Part shown: piece by piece, positions 5,901-12,838 of the stretch
How the letters are laid out: each line of letters starts with the position of its first letter
Numbering within the stretch: the first letter of the stretch is position 1
NCBI GenBank assembly: GCA_947630075.1
Contig: CANRGF010000006.1
Coordinates: 1-22,803 of the forward strand
Source of the DNA: an uncultured Clostridia bacterium
GTDB lineage: Bacteria; Bacillota; Clostridia; Christensenellales; UBA1242
Direction of reading: 5' to 3'
DNA length: 22,803 bases
Notes under the pieces: generated by a model
Database searches by the model: none
Told to the model about the DNA's origin: nothing
The model's input: the letters and a program-made list of their open reading frames with translations, nothing else
Program-made: the position numbers and the translations under genes

Positions 5901-6800
5901 TTATTGGTTTAGACCCGCAGTGTCATTTTTTGCGGCAGCAAAGATATCTGTTGGATTCGTGCCTATTAGGCCTATGTTATAGCCCGCCTTTTCCATCTCT
6001 TCCACAGAACTATTATTAAGAGGAAAAAATCTTGGACTAATATCAAGCGGCAGAGAGAACTGCCCAATGTTCTTTGTCGTCAAAAATTGTGGTTCCGCAC
6101 CTTTGCGTTCATAGTCATCGGCAATAGAATCCAAAAGTCGCGTGCGATATGTGTTTGCCGATTTTGCAAGTGTTGTGTCATAAATTGAAACCTCTTTTTG
6201 GGGTTCTTCCATAAAGCCAATAAAACCTCCAACCTTTCCCCAAAGTGGTGGCAATTTATCTGCCTCTAAAAAGAGATTTGGATTTTTTTGATAAATTTCT
6301 TCAATCAAATCAACAAGTGCTTGAACATGCTCGTAGTCAGTGTAAAACACAAAACTATCGTTTCTTTTCCCTGTGGCAAATTTGAAATATAGAGAAATAT
6401 TTCTTTTCAAACATTCATCAATGATTTTTTCCGCAAGTTCATGAATATTGTTTTGTATAATTCGCAAATATAATCTGCATTCTATTTGCTCTAAATCTTC
6501 TCCAATCCAAATGTGGCTAAATTCGTCCACCTTCGTCTTTATTGTTCCTTTTTTTTCTTTGTTAATGGCGTCAATTTTTTCTTTAAGATGCACATCTCTG
6601 GAAGCCAACTCTTTCGCACCGATTTCTGCCGAATCTTCTTTCCCCTTGCGAACCAAAAAAGCATAACACCCTTCCATCGATTTCACTGCTGTCTTTCTAT
6701 ATTTCATATAGTCTTTCACACTTTGGGTAAAAGCGATTTGGTCTGGCATCGCAACGGTTTGCAGAAAAGCCATCTTTTCATCGAGTTTTTCTTTATCCAT
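5901..6800 (-). CDS. HopA1-like protein (tentative), function unknown
   Basis: This is a 299-residue soluble protein without signal peptide or membrane segment. The N-terminal 95 residues are charged and helical. The middle, ECRLYLRI (107-114), LYFKFATGKRNDSFVFY (137-153) and LWGKVGGFIGFMEEP (186-200), follows the order of blocks I associate with the HopA1 effector family: a beta strand, F-K-x-x-x-R-x-D-S-x-V-x-Y, then a P-x-x-G-x-G-x-x-x-x-E-P region. HopA1 homologues act as phosphothreonine-type lyases in class V lanthipeptide clusters. No lanthipeptide precursor or cyclase is visible here. The ATG at 6800 has AGAGGT 5 nt upstream; an in-frame TTG at 6806 overlaps that site and is rejected. 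A strong promoter lies at 6827-6854. Confidence 0.5.
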   Translation of the reverse strand: MDKEKLDEKMAFLQTVAMPDQIAFTQSVKDYMKYRKTAVKSMEGCYAFLVRKGKEDSAEIGAKELASRDVHLKEKIDAINKEKKGTIKTKVDEFSHIWIGEDLEQIECRLYLRIIQNNIHELAEKIIDECLKRNISLYFKFATGKRNDSFVFYTDYEHVQALVDLIEEIYQKNPNLFLEADKLPPLWGKVGGFIGFMEEPQKEVSIYDTTLAKSANTYRTRLLDSIADDYERKGAEPQFLTTKNIGQFSLPLDISPRFFPLNNSSVEEMEKAGYNIGLIGTNPTDIFAAAKNDTAGLNQ

Positions 6801-6826
6801 ATCCAACCTCTAAAAATCTTATATAT

Positions 6827-6854
6827 ATTATAAAGCGTTTTATTAATTTGTCAA
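6827..6854 (-). promoter_or_regulatory. Promoter of the HopA1-like gene
   Basis: Minus-strand TTGACA (6849-6854), a 16-nt spacer and TATAAT (6827-6832), 17 nt before the AGAGGT ribosome site. Confidence 0.85.
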
Positions 6855-7025
6855 TACAATTCAAAAAATGCAAAATTAAAAGCAAAAAATTCCAATCAAA
6901 TTAAACAATTAATTAATAATAAATGTTTTTAAATTAATAAAAAACAATTAAAAAAATAATTAAAAATTCAAAAAATTGATAAAAAATTTATAAAAACTAT
7001 GAAAAAATAATGAAAAATAATAAAA

Positions 7026-7094
7026 AATAAAAAAAGAATTACAATTCCGGCCTTTCGCCAATTCCTTAAATAAATTTAAGGTCAATGTAATTCT
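7026..7094 (-). ncRNA. Candidate small RNA with three-way-junction fold
   Basis: On the minus strand a promoter (7101-7128) places the start at about 7094. That is the first base of AGAATTACA, which pairs perfectly with TGTAATTCT (7043-7035), directly followed by seven T and an AT-rich tract. Inside are CCTTAAAT-TT-ATTTAAGG (8 bp) and TTGGC-GAAAG-GCCGG (5 bp with two G-U), giving a compact 60-nt three-helix RNA with a built-in terminator. Open frames are absent. No known family is recognised: hammerhead core and SRP motifs are missing. The rest of the gap from 6855 to 7290 is AT-rich and holds only this unit and the tRNA-Ser promoter. Confidence 0.7.
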
Positions 7095-7100
7095 ATTTAT

Positions 7101-7128
7101 ATTATACCATAAAAAAATTACTTGTCAA
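7101..7128 (-). promoter_or_regulatory. Promoter of the candidate small RNA
   Basis: Minus-strand TTGACA (7123-7128), a 16-nt spacer and TATAAT (7101-7106). The expected start, 7 nt after the -10, coincides with the first base of the RNA's closing stem. Confidence 0.85.
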
Positions 7129-7221
7129 TAGTTTTTTTGATTTTTTGAAAAATTTAAAAATGTTGGCACTAAAAAATGGTAGTGGGCAACAACAAGAATT
7201 GGAAAATGTTTTGGCAGGGCC

Positions 7222-7250
7222 TTTACAATTTTTTTCTTTTATTGTATAAT
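7222..7250 (+). promoter_or_regulatory. Promoter of tRNA-Ser(CGA)
   Basis: TTTACA (7222-7227), a 17-nt spacer and TATAAT (7245-7250), 40 nt before the tRNA. Confidence 0.82.
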
Positions 7251-7290
7251 AATGCCGTTGCCCCAAACACGCCTATTTGGAGAATCTTAT

Positions 7291-7378
7291 GGAGAGTTGT
7301 CAGAGAGGTCGATTGTGCCGCTCTCGAAAAGCGGTAAGGTGAAAGCCTTCGGCGGTTCGAATCCGCCACTCTCCGCCA
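7291..7378 (+). tRNA. tRNA-Ser (anticodon CGA)
   Basis: This is an 88-nt class II tRNA. GGAGAGT pairs with ACTCTCC, followed by discriminator G and encoded CCA. The anticodon arm CCGCT-CTCGAAA-AGCGG gives CGA, reading UCG. A long variable arm (AAGGTGAAAGCCTT) and T-arm GGCGGTTCGAATCCGCC are present. Its last 21 bases recur at 7519-7539. Confidence 0.96.
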
Positions 7379-7518
7379 AAACTTAAGAACGGGCTTATCT
7401 AGCGGGCGTATTGCGTGCAAAGCACGCTCGCAATGAATTGCGCCGAACCGCGCGTACTCGGGACCCCGTCAACTGCGTTGCCACCCGAGAATTGACGCAA
7501 ACTAACGTTTGCTTAATG
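7379..7518. other. 140-bp GC-rich insert between tRNA-Ser and its duplicated 3' end
   Basis: The segment lies between two copies of the 21-bp tRNA-Ser 3' end and is markedly richer in G+C than its surroundings. It contains an ATTGC-GTGC-AAA-GCAC hairpin near 7410-7432 and, on the minus strand, a T-box-like antiterminator. It has no coding frame of note. The layout is that of the remnant of an element once integrated at the tRNA gene. Confidence 0.6.
7457..7512 (-). promoter_or_regulatory. Orphan T-box-like antiterminator fragment
   Basis: Read on the minus strand, a GCAAAC-GTTA-GTTTGC hairpin is followed by CTCGGGTGGCAACGC and then GGGGTCCCGAG. CTCGGG/CCCGAG would form antiterminator helix A1, with the T-box bulge TGGCAACGC (family consensus TGGNACCGCG). 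The specifier-loop part is missing: the tRNA-Ser duplicate starts right behind it. No gene follows; the next feature downstream on this strand is the antisense of tRNA-Ser. Confidence 0.5.
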
Positions 7519-7539
7519 CGAATCCGCCACTCTCCGCCA
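7519..7539 (+). repeat. Direct repeat of the tRNA-Ser(CGA) 3' end (attachment-site-like)
   Basis: CGAATCCGCCACTCTCCGCCA plus nothing more is shared with 7358-7378, i.e. half of the T-arm, the 3' acceptor strand and CCA. Such duplications are the classical trace of integrase-mediated insertion at a tRNA gene. Structured element B follows immediately. Confidence 0.8.
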
Positions 7540-7649
7540 GAGTCATAAACTGCGCCTTTGCTAAACTGCTTCACAAGTTGCGCAATTATAAGCCTAGACT
7601 TGTTTATTTCTCGACTTTTAAAGAACTTTTCATTAACTTATTAAAAGTT
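7540..7649 (+). repeat. tRNA-adjacent structured element, copy B
   Basis: This 110-nt relative of copy A (3425-3530) starts at the base after a tRNA-type CCA, as copy A does. The outer stem is ATAAAC/GTTTAT (copy A: GAACGG/CCGTTC). The inner hairpin is TTGC-TA-AACT paired with AGTT-GC-GCAA. The 3' hairpin uses ACTTTTAA/TTAAAAGT. Stems are kept while sequences differ; the single-stranded blocks CCTTTGCTA and ATAAGCCTAG are unchanged. Confidence 0.7.
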
Positions 7650-7654
7650 AAATG

Positions 7655-7684
7655 TTGGTTTATTTTATGAAATTTGGATAGAAT
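7655..7684 (+). promoter_or_regulatory. Possible promoter of the unknown gene at 7699
   Basis: TTGGTT (7655-7660), an 18-nt spacer and TAGAAT (7679-7684), just before the GGAGG ribosome site. Confidence 0.4.
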
Positions 7685-7698
7685 TAATTGGAGGAAAT

Positions 7699-8115
7699 AT
7701 GCTAATTTTAAATGATGATAGCAGAGATATAAAATCTATTTTAAGCAAGGTGCAATCGATAGAGATTTTTAAAAATGGCAAAACAAAAAAATTTCAATTA
7801 AAAGAGCAAGCATTTGATTCAACTCTTTCTGCCATTATTAGCAAATTTGAAGGAGCACTCATTCAACCAGCATTTGGCGTGAGCCTAGACAATGAGACAA
7901 GGGAAGAACTAAAGCGTGGCGAATGGATTAAATTAAACTTCAATTCAACCCTTATGCTTAACGAACTGCCCTTCGAAGCCCTGCTTTTTAGGTTGGAAAA
8001 TGAATGCTATGGCTTAAACCTAATAAGAGAATATCAAGGCAAATTGAATGGCCGTTGCATTTATCTATCTTTTGATAACGCAATAAATTTGAGCGAAATT
8101 TTAAAAAATTTATAA
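7699..8115 (+). CDS. Small protein of unknown function
   Basis: This is a 138-residue soluble protein preceded by TTGGAGG 6 nt before the ATG. It has no signal peptide or membrane helix. The N-terminus (DDSRDIKSILSKVQSIEIFKNG) looks like mixed alpha/beta, and a hydrophobic centre (STLMLNELPFEALLFRLE) is followed by an aromatic, strand-rich end. I recognise no family. It lies downstream of tRNA-Ser element B and is followed by a strong terminator and a copy of the right-flank repeat, so its context parallels that of the transglutaminase-like gene downstream of tRNA-Leu element A. That parallel suggests integrated cargo (inference). Confidence 0.7.
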   Translation: MLILNDDSRDIKSILSKVQSIEIFKNGKTKKFQLKEQAFDSTLSAIISKFEGALIQPAFGVSLDNETREELKRGEWIKLNFNSTLMLNELPFEALLFRLENECYGLNLIREYQGKLNGRCIYLSFDNAINLSEILKNL

Positions 8116-8211
8116 AAATTCAATGAATTTTATTAAAAATTATGCAAAAATATAGTAAAAATTGAAAAATTAATAAAAAAATAATAAATTATTAATTTAA
8201 AAATATTTTTT

Positions 8212-8245
8212 AATTGCAAAATAAATGTTTGCAATTTTTTATTAT
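8212..8245 (+). terminator. Terminator after the unknown gene
   Basis: AATTGCAAA-ATAAATG-TTTGCAATT, a perfect 9-bp stem followed by a T-rich tract. The DNA from 8116 to 8211 is extremely AT-rich with nothing else recognisable. Confidence 0.85.
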
Positions 8246-8261
8246 TTTTTTGCAATTTTAA

Positions 8262-8285
8262 TTTTCACCTAACACAAGCAAAAAA
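8262..8285 (+). repeat. Third copy of the right-flank repeat
   Basis: TTTTCACCTAACACAAGC followed by a run of A aligns with TTTTCAGGTGGCACAAGC and a run of A at 4219-4240, with only four differences in the first 18 bases. It marks the end of the tRNA-Ser-linked segment and overlaps the putative zupT promoter. Confidence 0.5.
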
Positions 8286-8293
8286 CATAGTAT
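8264..8293 (+). promoter_or_regulatory. Possible leaderless promoter of the ZIP transporter
   Basis: TTCACC (8264-8269), an 18-nt spacer and TAGTAT (8288-8293), then exactly 6 nt before the ATG at 8300. No ribosome site exists. Confidence 0.4.
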
Positions 8294-8299
8294 GAATTG

Positions 8300-9028
8300 A
8301 TGAACTGCATTCTAATTTCAATTTTTGGAATTTTATTAATATTTTTTGCCACAAGCCTTGGAAGTGCGTTTGTGTTCTTTTTTAAGAAAAACATCAGCAC
8401 AAATCTAAACGCGCTAATTTTAGGCTTTGCAAGTGGCATCATGTTTGCTGCCTGCTTTTGTGAATTAATTTATCCCGCAATAAGCCTTGCCGATGGTTCT
8501 TTTAAAGTTTTGCCCGTTTTGGGCGGACTAGTGATTGGCAATCTCTTTATGCTTTTTATAGACAAGGCATTTAAGCAGACGGGCCCGCAATCAAACTTTA
8601 TGTTGGCAATAACCGTGCACAATATTCCCGAAGGACTTATCGTTGGATTGTCCTTTGGCGGAGCGATTGCTGCCGGAGGCAATTCAATCCTTTCCTCTCT
8701 ATTCTTGGCGGCTGGCATTGCTCTTCAAAATGTGCCGGAAGGCATGGCTGTCAGTTTCACGCTCAAAAACCGCTTAGGAAACAAAAAGTCATTTTTATAT
8801 GGTGTGCTGAGTGGTGCGGTTGAGCCAGTGTTTGCATTGTTTGGACTATTCTTATCCGCCAAACTCAGCGCACTCATGCCGTGGTTTTTGGCATTTTCTG
8901 CCGGTGTGATGATGTATGTGTCCACAGAAGAGATGATTCCAGAATCCAAAACCAACTCTCACCTTGGCACGATTGGGTTTGCTGTTGGCTTTATTTTGCT
9001 TCTTGCGTTTGAATTGATTTTGCGCTAG
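8300..9028 (+). CDS. zupT: ZIP-family divalent metal transporter (ZupT-like)
   Basis: This 242-residue membrane protein, with about eight hydrophobic segments, imports divalent metal (zinc, possibly iron or manganese). The two ZIP metal-site motifs are visible: HNIPEGL at about residue 112 in TM4 and QNVPEGM at about 147 in TM5, with the second histidine replaced by Gln. The helix-4 pattern TVHNIPEGLIVGLSFG is typical of the bacterial ZupT/GufA branch. The acidic STEEMIPES near 214-222 is also conserved in that branch. The length is normal for the family. I chose ATG 8300 over the overlapping TTG at 8297. No terminator separates it from the next gene, whose promoter starts 8 nt after this stop. 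Confidence 0.88.
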   Translation: MNCILISIFGILLIFFATSLGSAFVFFFKKNISTNLNALILGFASGIMFAACFCELIYPAISLADGSFKVLPVLGGLVIGNLFMLFIDKAFKQTGPQSNFMLAITVHNIPEGLIVGLSFGGAIAAGGNSILSSLFLAAGIALQNVPEGMAVSFTLKNRLGNKKSFLYGVLSGAVEPVFALFGLFLSAKLSALMPWFLAFSAGVMMYVSTEEMIPESKTNSHLGTIGFAVGFILLLAFELILR

Positions 9029-9035
9029 TCAAACA

Positions 9036-9064
9036 TTGACATTCCGCTTTTAATTTGCTATACT
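9036..9064 (+). promoter_or_regulatory. Promoter of the O-antigen ligase/polymerase-like gene
   Basis: TTGACA (9036-9041), a 17-nt spacer and TATACT (9059-9064). The predicted start near 9071 leaves a leader of only about 11 nt. Confidence 0.82.
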
Positions 9065-9081
9065 TTCTCAATAGGATGGAT

Positions 9082-10371
9082 ATGTTTCAAGCAAAATTAA
9101 AAGCATTCATAAAAAACAAAACGCTTATTAGTTGCCTAATTTTATTGCTAATCTATTTGATGAGTGGCTATTGCAAATGGATTGAAATTGCAATTCCTGT
9201 TTTTGCGTTTTTTATGTTTTTCTGTTTGCCTGTGCAGAGTTGCTTTTGCATTTATCTCTTTCTTCACTGCTTCACTTTGAGCAACATCACTTATGAATCC
9301 ACCTTTGTTGCCACAACGGCAATTTTCGCAGTGATAATGTTTATTCGTTATCTCATTGGCGTTAAGCGAGGGCAATATAAAATTCATCTTGCTCTCTTCA
9401 TCTCTGTAATTTGCTTTGATTTGTTTGGCTTGGTGGTTAGTTTGTTTTTCCCAATAAAAATTGGTGCTATTGCATATCTAACTTACTTGCCAATTTTCTA
9501 CTATGCCTTTGCAATGAGAAAAGATTTGGACATTCACCAAATTATGAATTATTTCTTGCTTGGGTTTATTTTATCTTGCACACTTTCACTTTTCACTTTC
9601 GTTTTGCCAAAATATCAATATTCGTGCTTATATGAAAGGCGTTTCACGGCGTTTGTCAATCACCCAAACTATCTATATATGCGCGCACTGCTAATCATCA
9701 CTTATTATATCTACGCATTTTCAACCCAAAAAATCAAGATGTGGCAGTTCTTCGCAATATATCTGCTTTCTGCCGCAGCAATTCTTGCCACGCTTTCAAA
9801 AACGGGCATTGTGCTCCTTGCCCTATTTAGCATAATCTTCTTGGTGCTATTCTTAAAGCAAAACACGAAAAAACGCTTGGTTTACTTTCTCATTTTCTTG
9901 CTAATTCTTGCAATTTTGCTTGCAGTTTCGTGGAAGTTTGTGTTTCAAATAATTAACAGATTTGCCACCAACAATGGCAACTTCTTAAATTCACTTTTAA
10001 CGGGTAGGGACGACATTTGGAAGGACTATCTCATTGCAACAGTTGATAGCCCAATCGGCTTCCTATTCGGGCACGGAATGTTTAGCGAAGAAGTGTTTAT
10101 CCGCGCACAGCAAACCGCACGCGCAAGCCATAATTTATATATCTTCTTGCTTTATCGCTTCGGTTTGGTTGGCATTGTTGCTCTTGGGTTTATTGCTTAC
10201 TTATTCATAAGAGAAATCAAGGTGAAGCCAACCTTTGCAAGCAGCCTGCCACTCATTTGGTTTTTGCTTGAAAGCCTGTGCGACAACACCTTTAAATGCG
10301 TAAACATGATGCTCTTAATGGTTTGCGTGATGATATTATTTGCCAAAGAAAAAGAAAAAACGCAAGGTTAA
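9082..10371 (+). CDS. O-antigen ligase/polymerase-like membrane protein (Wzy/WaaL type)
   Basis: This 429-residue polytopic protein has about 11 membrane segments. The family-typical large periplasmic loop is at about residues 300-350 and contains LLTGRDDIWKDY and GFLFGHGMF, which match the Wzy_C region (R-x-x-x-W, then G-x-G). An NHPNYLYM motif near residue 193 is the usual N-H-P-N signature. It would either polymerise lipid-linked oligosaccharide units or ligate the finished glycan. The start at 9082 has AGGA 5 nt upstream; ATG 9076 is an alternative, almost leaderless start. It is transcribed toward the flippase gene, overlapping it by 4 bp tail to tail. Confidence 0.82.
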   Translation: MFQAKLKAFIKNKTLISCLILLLIYLMSGYCKWIEIAIPVFAFFMFFCLPVQSCFCIYLFLHCFTLSNITYESTFVATTAIFAVIMFIRYLIGVKRGQYKIHLALFISVICFDLFGLVVSLFFPIKIGAIAYLTYLPIFYYAFAMRKDLDIHQIMNYFLLGFILSCTLSLFTFVLPKYQYSCLYERRFTAFVNHPNYLYMRALLIITYYIYAFSTQKIKMWQFFAIYLLSAAAILATLSKTGIVLLALFSIIFLVLFLKQNTKKRLVYFLIFLLILAILLAVSWKFVFQIINRFATNNGNFLNSLLTGRDDIWKDYLIATVDSPIGFLFGHGMFSEEVFIRAQQTARASHNLYIFLLYRFGLVGIVALGFIAYLFIREIKVKPTFASSLPLIWFLLESLCDNTFKCVNMMLLMVCVMILFAKEKEKTQG

Positions 10372-10386
10372 TCCTTGCGTTTTTTT
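10355..10386. terminator. Bidirectional terminator holding two stop codons in its loop
   Basis: A 13-bp stem (AAAAAACGCAAGG with CCTTGCGTTTTTT) surrounds the loop TTAAT. TTAA supplies TAA on each strand, so both convergent genes end inside the terminator. Confidence 0.92.
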
Positions 10387-11891
10387 ATTTTGCGCATTAG
10401 CGAGGCTGCCAAATCTTTTATCTTATTTCTAAAAGATTTGTTAAACACGAAAATTAAAATTATTGGCACGAGTGCAATTCCCACTGCAATAAACCCATTT
10501 GCCAAAATGCTCAGCCAACGATTTGCTATGTCCACCATTATAAAGTTGAGCCCGACCAAAAGCAACACAAACACCAAAATGAAAAGATAGTTTTGCAGAT
10601 AGTGTTTTTTAGGCGATGAGTGGAACGCCTTTTTAAACAACACAAGTGGCTCAACCAAATGGCAAATTAAGAGATTTGTAATCACCGTGGCAACCAACAC
10701 TCCCACCACCCCAAAGAACTTTGCAAAGATTATGGATAGCACCACATTCACCGCACCTTCAATGAGTGGCTTAAATCTATCATGATAGAATGTGCCTGTG
10801 GCATCTCTAAATAGCAACACCACCTGTCTCATAAACTGAATGAAATAATTCACCGTTATGATAAATGAAACGCTTTTGCCCATGAGCAAATCTCCGCCAA
10901 AGAAAATTGCCACCACATCATCAATCACGGCGTAGTATCCCAAAAAGAACACTGTGCCAATGATGAAATTGAGATACAATAAAAAGTTGAAATATTTCTT
11001 TTGCTTTTCCTCATCTTCCTTGGCGCAAAGGTGCCCAATAATTGCCGTGAGCGGAGTGAAAAACAAAGTTATTGTGCCCGTCATTGCCGTCATCACAGTG
11101 ATATAGTTTGAATATTTGCCCAAGATTGCCACGCCTAGCATTGCAGAGATTATAAGGCTATCGGTTGTGTTCACCAACACGCTGCCAATTTTATGAAAGA
11201 ACATGGCTTTGGTGTTTTTCAAAATTTCCGATTTAGTTTCGCCGTCAATTTTAGAGTTTATCTTTGTGAGCGCACCATATTTTTTCCTAAACACAATTTC
11301 AACCAGCAGCCAATGCACAAGCGCAGCAACCACACGGCAGAGCAAGAACGCAACAAATGATTTTGTGGCAAACAGCACTATGATTTGCAAGGCATATTGC
11401 AAGATTAAAGAAAATGAGTTTAATGCGGTGGAAATATAATTGTTTTTAAACGCGTTTATCACTGAAACTTTTGCGCTAAATAGATAGGTTGCCACCACAG
11501 ACACAAGCATTATGAAAAATGTTAAATGTAAGTTTTGTCCGTTATAGTTTTTGGCGAGAAATTTTAGAGCAGGCATTATGCACAATCCTGCCACGAAAAT
11601 GATTGCACCAATGATTAAATAAATTTTCACAAATAGGCGATAGATTGCCGCCACCTTCTCCTTGTTGCCCTCTGTGATTGGCTTATACATAGAAAAACTA
11701 ATAGCTGTGCCCACGCCCAATTCAGCTATGGATAAAAATCCAACAATACTAGTGTAAAGCGAGTTTAATCCGTTTGCTTCATTGCCAATGATTTTGATTA
11801 AATATCTGGTGGTGAACAATCCAAGCAAAACGAGAGCAATCCTAAAAAAGATTGCCGTTGCCACATTTAAGATAGATTTCTTTTTATCCAT
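10368..11891 (-). CDS. Polysaccharide flippase (Wzx/MATE-like)
   Basis: This 507-residue protein has about 12-14 membrane helices and belongs to the polysaccharide-transport branch of the MOP superfamily. It moves undecaprenyl-linked repeat units across the membrane. The N-terminal TRYLIKIIGNEANGLNSLYTS and LSIAELGVGTAISFSMYKPI are the characteristic Wzx first-helix region. The C-terminus is lysine-rich and cytoplasmic. AAGGAG lies 3 nt before the ATG. It is the last gene of the minus-strand operon starting near 16021, 11 nt after the preceding glycosyltransferase. Confidence 0.87.
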   Translation of the reverse strand: MDKKKSILNVATAIFFRIALVLLGLFTTRYLIKIIGNEANGLNSLYTSIVGFLSIAELGVGTAISFSMYKPITEGNKEKVAAIYRLFVKIYLIIGAIIFVAGLCIMPALKFLAKNYNGQNLHLTFFIMLVSVVATYLFSAKVSVINAFKNNYISTALNSFSLILQYALQIIVLFATKSFVAFLLCRVVAALVHWLLVEIVFRKKYGALTKINSKIDGETKSEILKNTKAMFFHKIGSVLVNTTDSLIISAMLGVAILGKYSNYITVMTAMTGTITLFFTPLTAIIGHLCAKEDEEKQKKYFNFLLYLNFIIGTVFFLGYYAVIDDVVAIFFGGDLLMGKSVSFIITVNYFIQFMRQVVLLFRDATGTFYHDRFKPLIEGAVNVVLSIIFAKFFGVVGVLVATVITNLLICHLVEPLVLFKKAFHSSPKKHYLQNYLFILVFVLLLVGLNFIMVDIANRWLSILANGFIAVGIALVPIILIFVFNKSFRNKIKDLAASLMRKIKKRKD

Positions 11892-11902
11892 ACGCTCCTT
11901 GC

Positions 11903-12838
11903 TTAAAAATACATAACCTTCATTCTTTGGATAAAGAATTTAAGTTTTTGAATAAACGGACGATTTTTCGATATGCTCGATTTATAAACCTTCCATTTAG
12001 CTTTAAAATCTTGCTTTAACTTTTTTTTCATCTCTTTTGAATTGCAAACTATATACACTGAAAAATAATTTTTAAATGAAGAAATGATTTCATTAGAAAG
12101 AAACTCACTAAAATTAGTTTTAATAAACTCAACTCTCTCTTCAAAATTTGCTTTCACCGATAAAAACTTTTTTTCATCAAAATCAGATCTCATCGTGCTT
12201 CCGCTTCGAACGGTGTAAGTGTAAAGCACTTCTGGAATAAACACCATTTTTTCACTTTGCGCAAGCAAGTGCAGATATATTGCCCTATCTTCATACACTC
12301 TACCATTTATAAAGCGCAGAGTTTCAAAAATATGCCTTTTATAAAGTTTGTTCCAAACCACATTTGAAGATTTTTTGCCCAAGTGATAATAATACTTGAA
12401 CTCCCCCTTGCCTTCAACAACAATTTTTTTATTCACATATACACGGCGTTCAATTTTGTTTTTATTTTCAATAAAACTTTCCACATAACAGCTAGCAATG
12501 TCAGCATTTTCTTCTTTTATTGCCCTATATAGTTTCTCCACAAAATCTAGATGGATACGATCATCACTATCCACGAATGCAATAAATTCACCTGTGGCGA
12601 CGTCTAAGCCCGCATTTCTAGCGCTAGAAAGTCCGCCATTCTCTTTATGAATAACTTTTATGCGGTTATCTTTTTTTGCATATTCATCACATATTTTGCC
12701 AGAATTATCCGGGCTTCCATCATCCACTAAAATTATTTCCAAATTTTTATAAGTTTGGTTAATAATGCTATCCACACATTTGCCTAAATATTTCTCAACC
12801 TTATAAATGGGAACAATCACACTAACTAAATCAGTCAT
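11903..12838 (-). CDS. Family 2 glycosyltransferase (second of a tandem pair)
   Basis: This 311-residue GT-A enzyme would add a sugar to the growing lipid-linked unit. SVIVPIYKVEKYL opens the Rossmann-like domain. ILVDDGSPDNSG carries the first Asp, and FIAFVDSDDRIH is the DxD metal site near residue 90. EDRAIYLHL near 198 is the typical ED catalytic-base region. Its first ~95 residues are nearly identical to those of the upstream gene; the rest is unrelated. I chose ATG 12838, with AGGAG 5 nt upstream, over an ATG at 12853. It overlaps the previous stop by 8 nt (ATGACTGA), which suggests translational coupling. Confidence 0.88.
   Translation of the reverse strand: MTDLVSVIVPIYKVEKYLGKCVDSIINQTYKNLEIILVDDGSPDNSGKICDEYAKKDNRIKVIHKENGGLSSARNAGLDVATGEFIAFVDSDDRIHLDFVEKLYRAIKEENADIASCYVESFIENKNKIERRVYVNKKIVVEGKGEFKYYYHLGKKSSNVVWNKLYKRHIFETLRFINGRVYEDRAIYLHLLAQSEKMVFIPEVLYTYTVRSGSTMRSDFDEKKFLSVKANFEERVEFIKTNFSEFLSNEIISSFKNYFSVYIVCNSKEMKKKLKQDFKAKWKVYKSSISKNRPFIQKLKFFIQRMKVMYF

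Noticed and set aside
6860..7030. Extremely AT-rich block as a possible second origin or promoter array
   Set aside because: It contains no DnaA boxes or iterons; only simple A/T tracts are seen.
7035..7094. The 60-nt palindrome-ended unit as a tiny transposon (MITE) rather than an RNA gene
   Set aside because: No target-site duplication is visible and no second copy exists in the window, while promoter and U-tract are placed exactly for a transcript.
7160..7249. A 29-codon plus-strand frame that could be a peptide precursor near the kinase/HopA1-like pair
   Set aside because: It has no ribosome site, lacks a Ser/Thr/Cys-rich core, and overlaps the tRNA-Ser promoter.
7223..7420. A 65-codon minus-strand frame over tRNA-Ser(CGA)
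   Set aside because: It is antisense to the tRNA and its peptide matches the typical translation artefact of tRNA genes.
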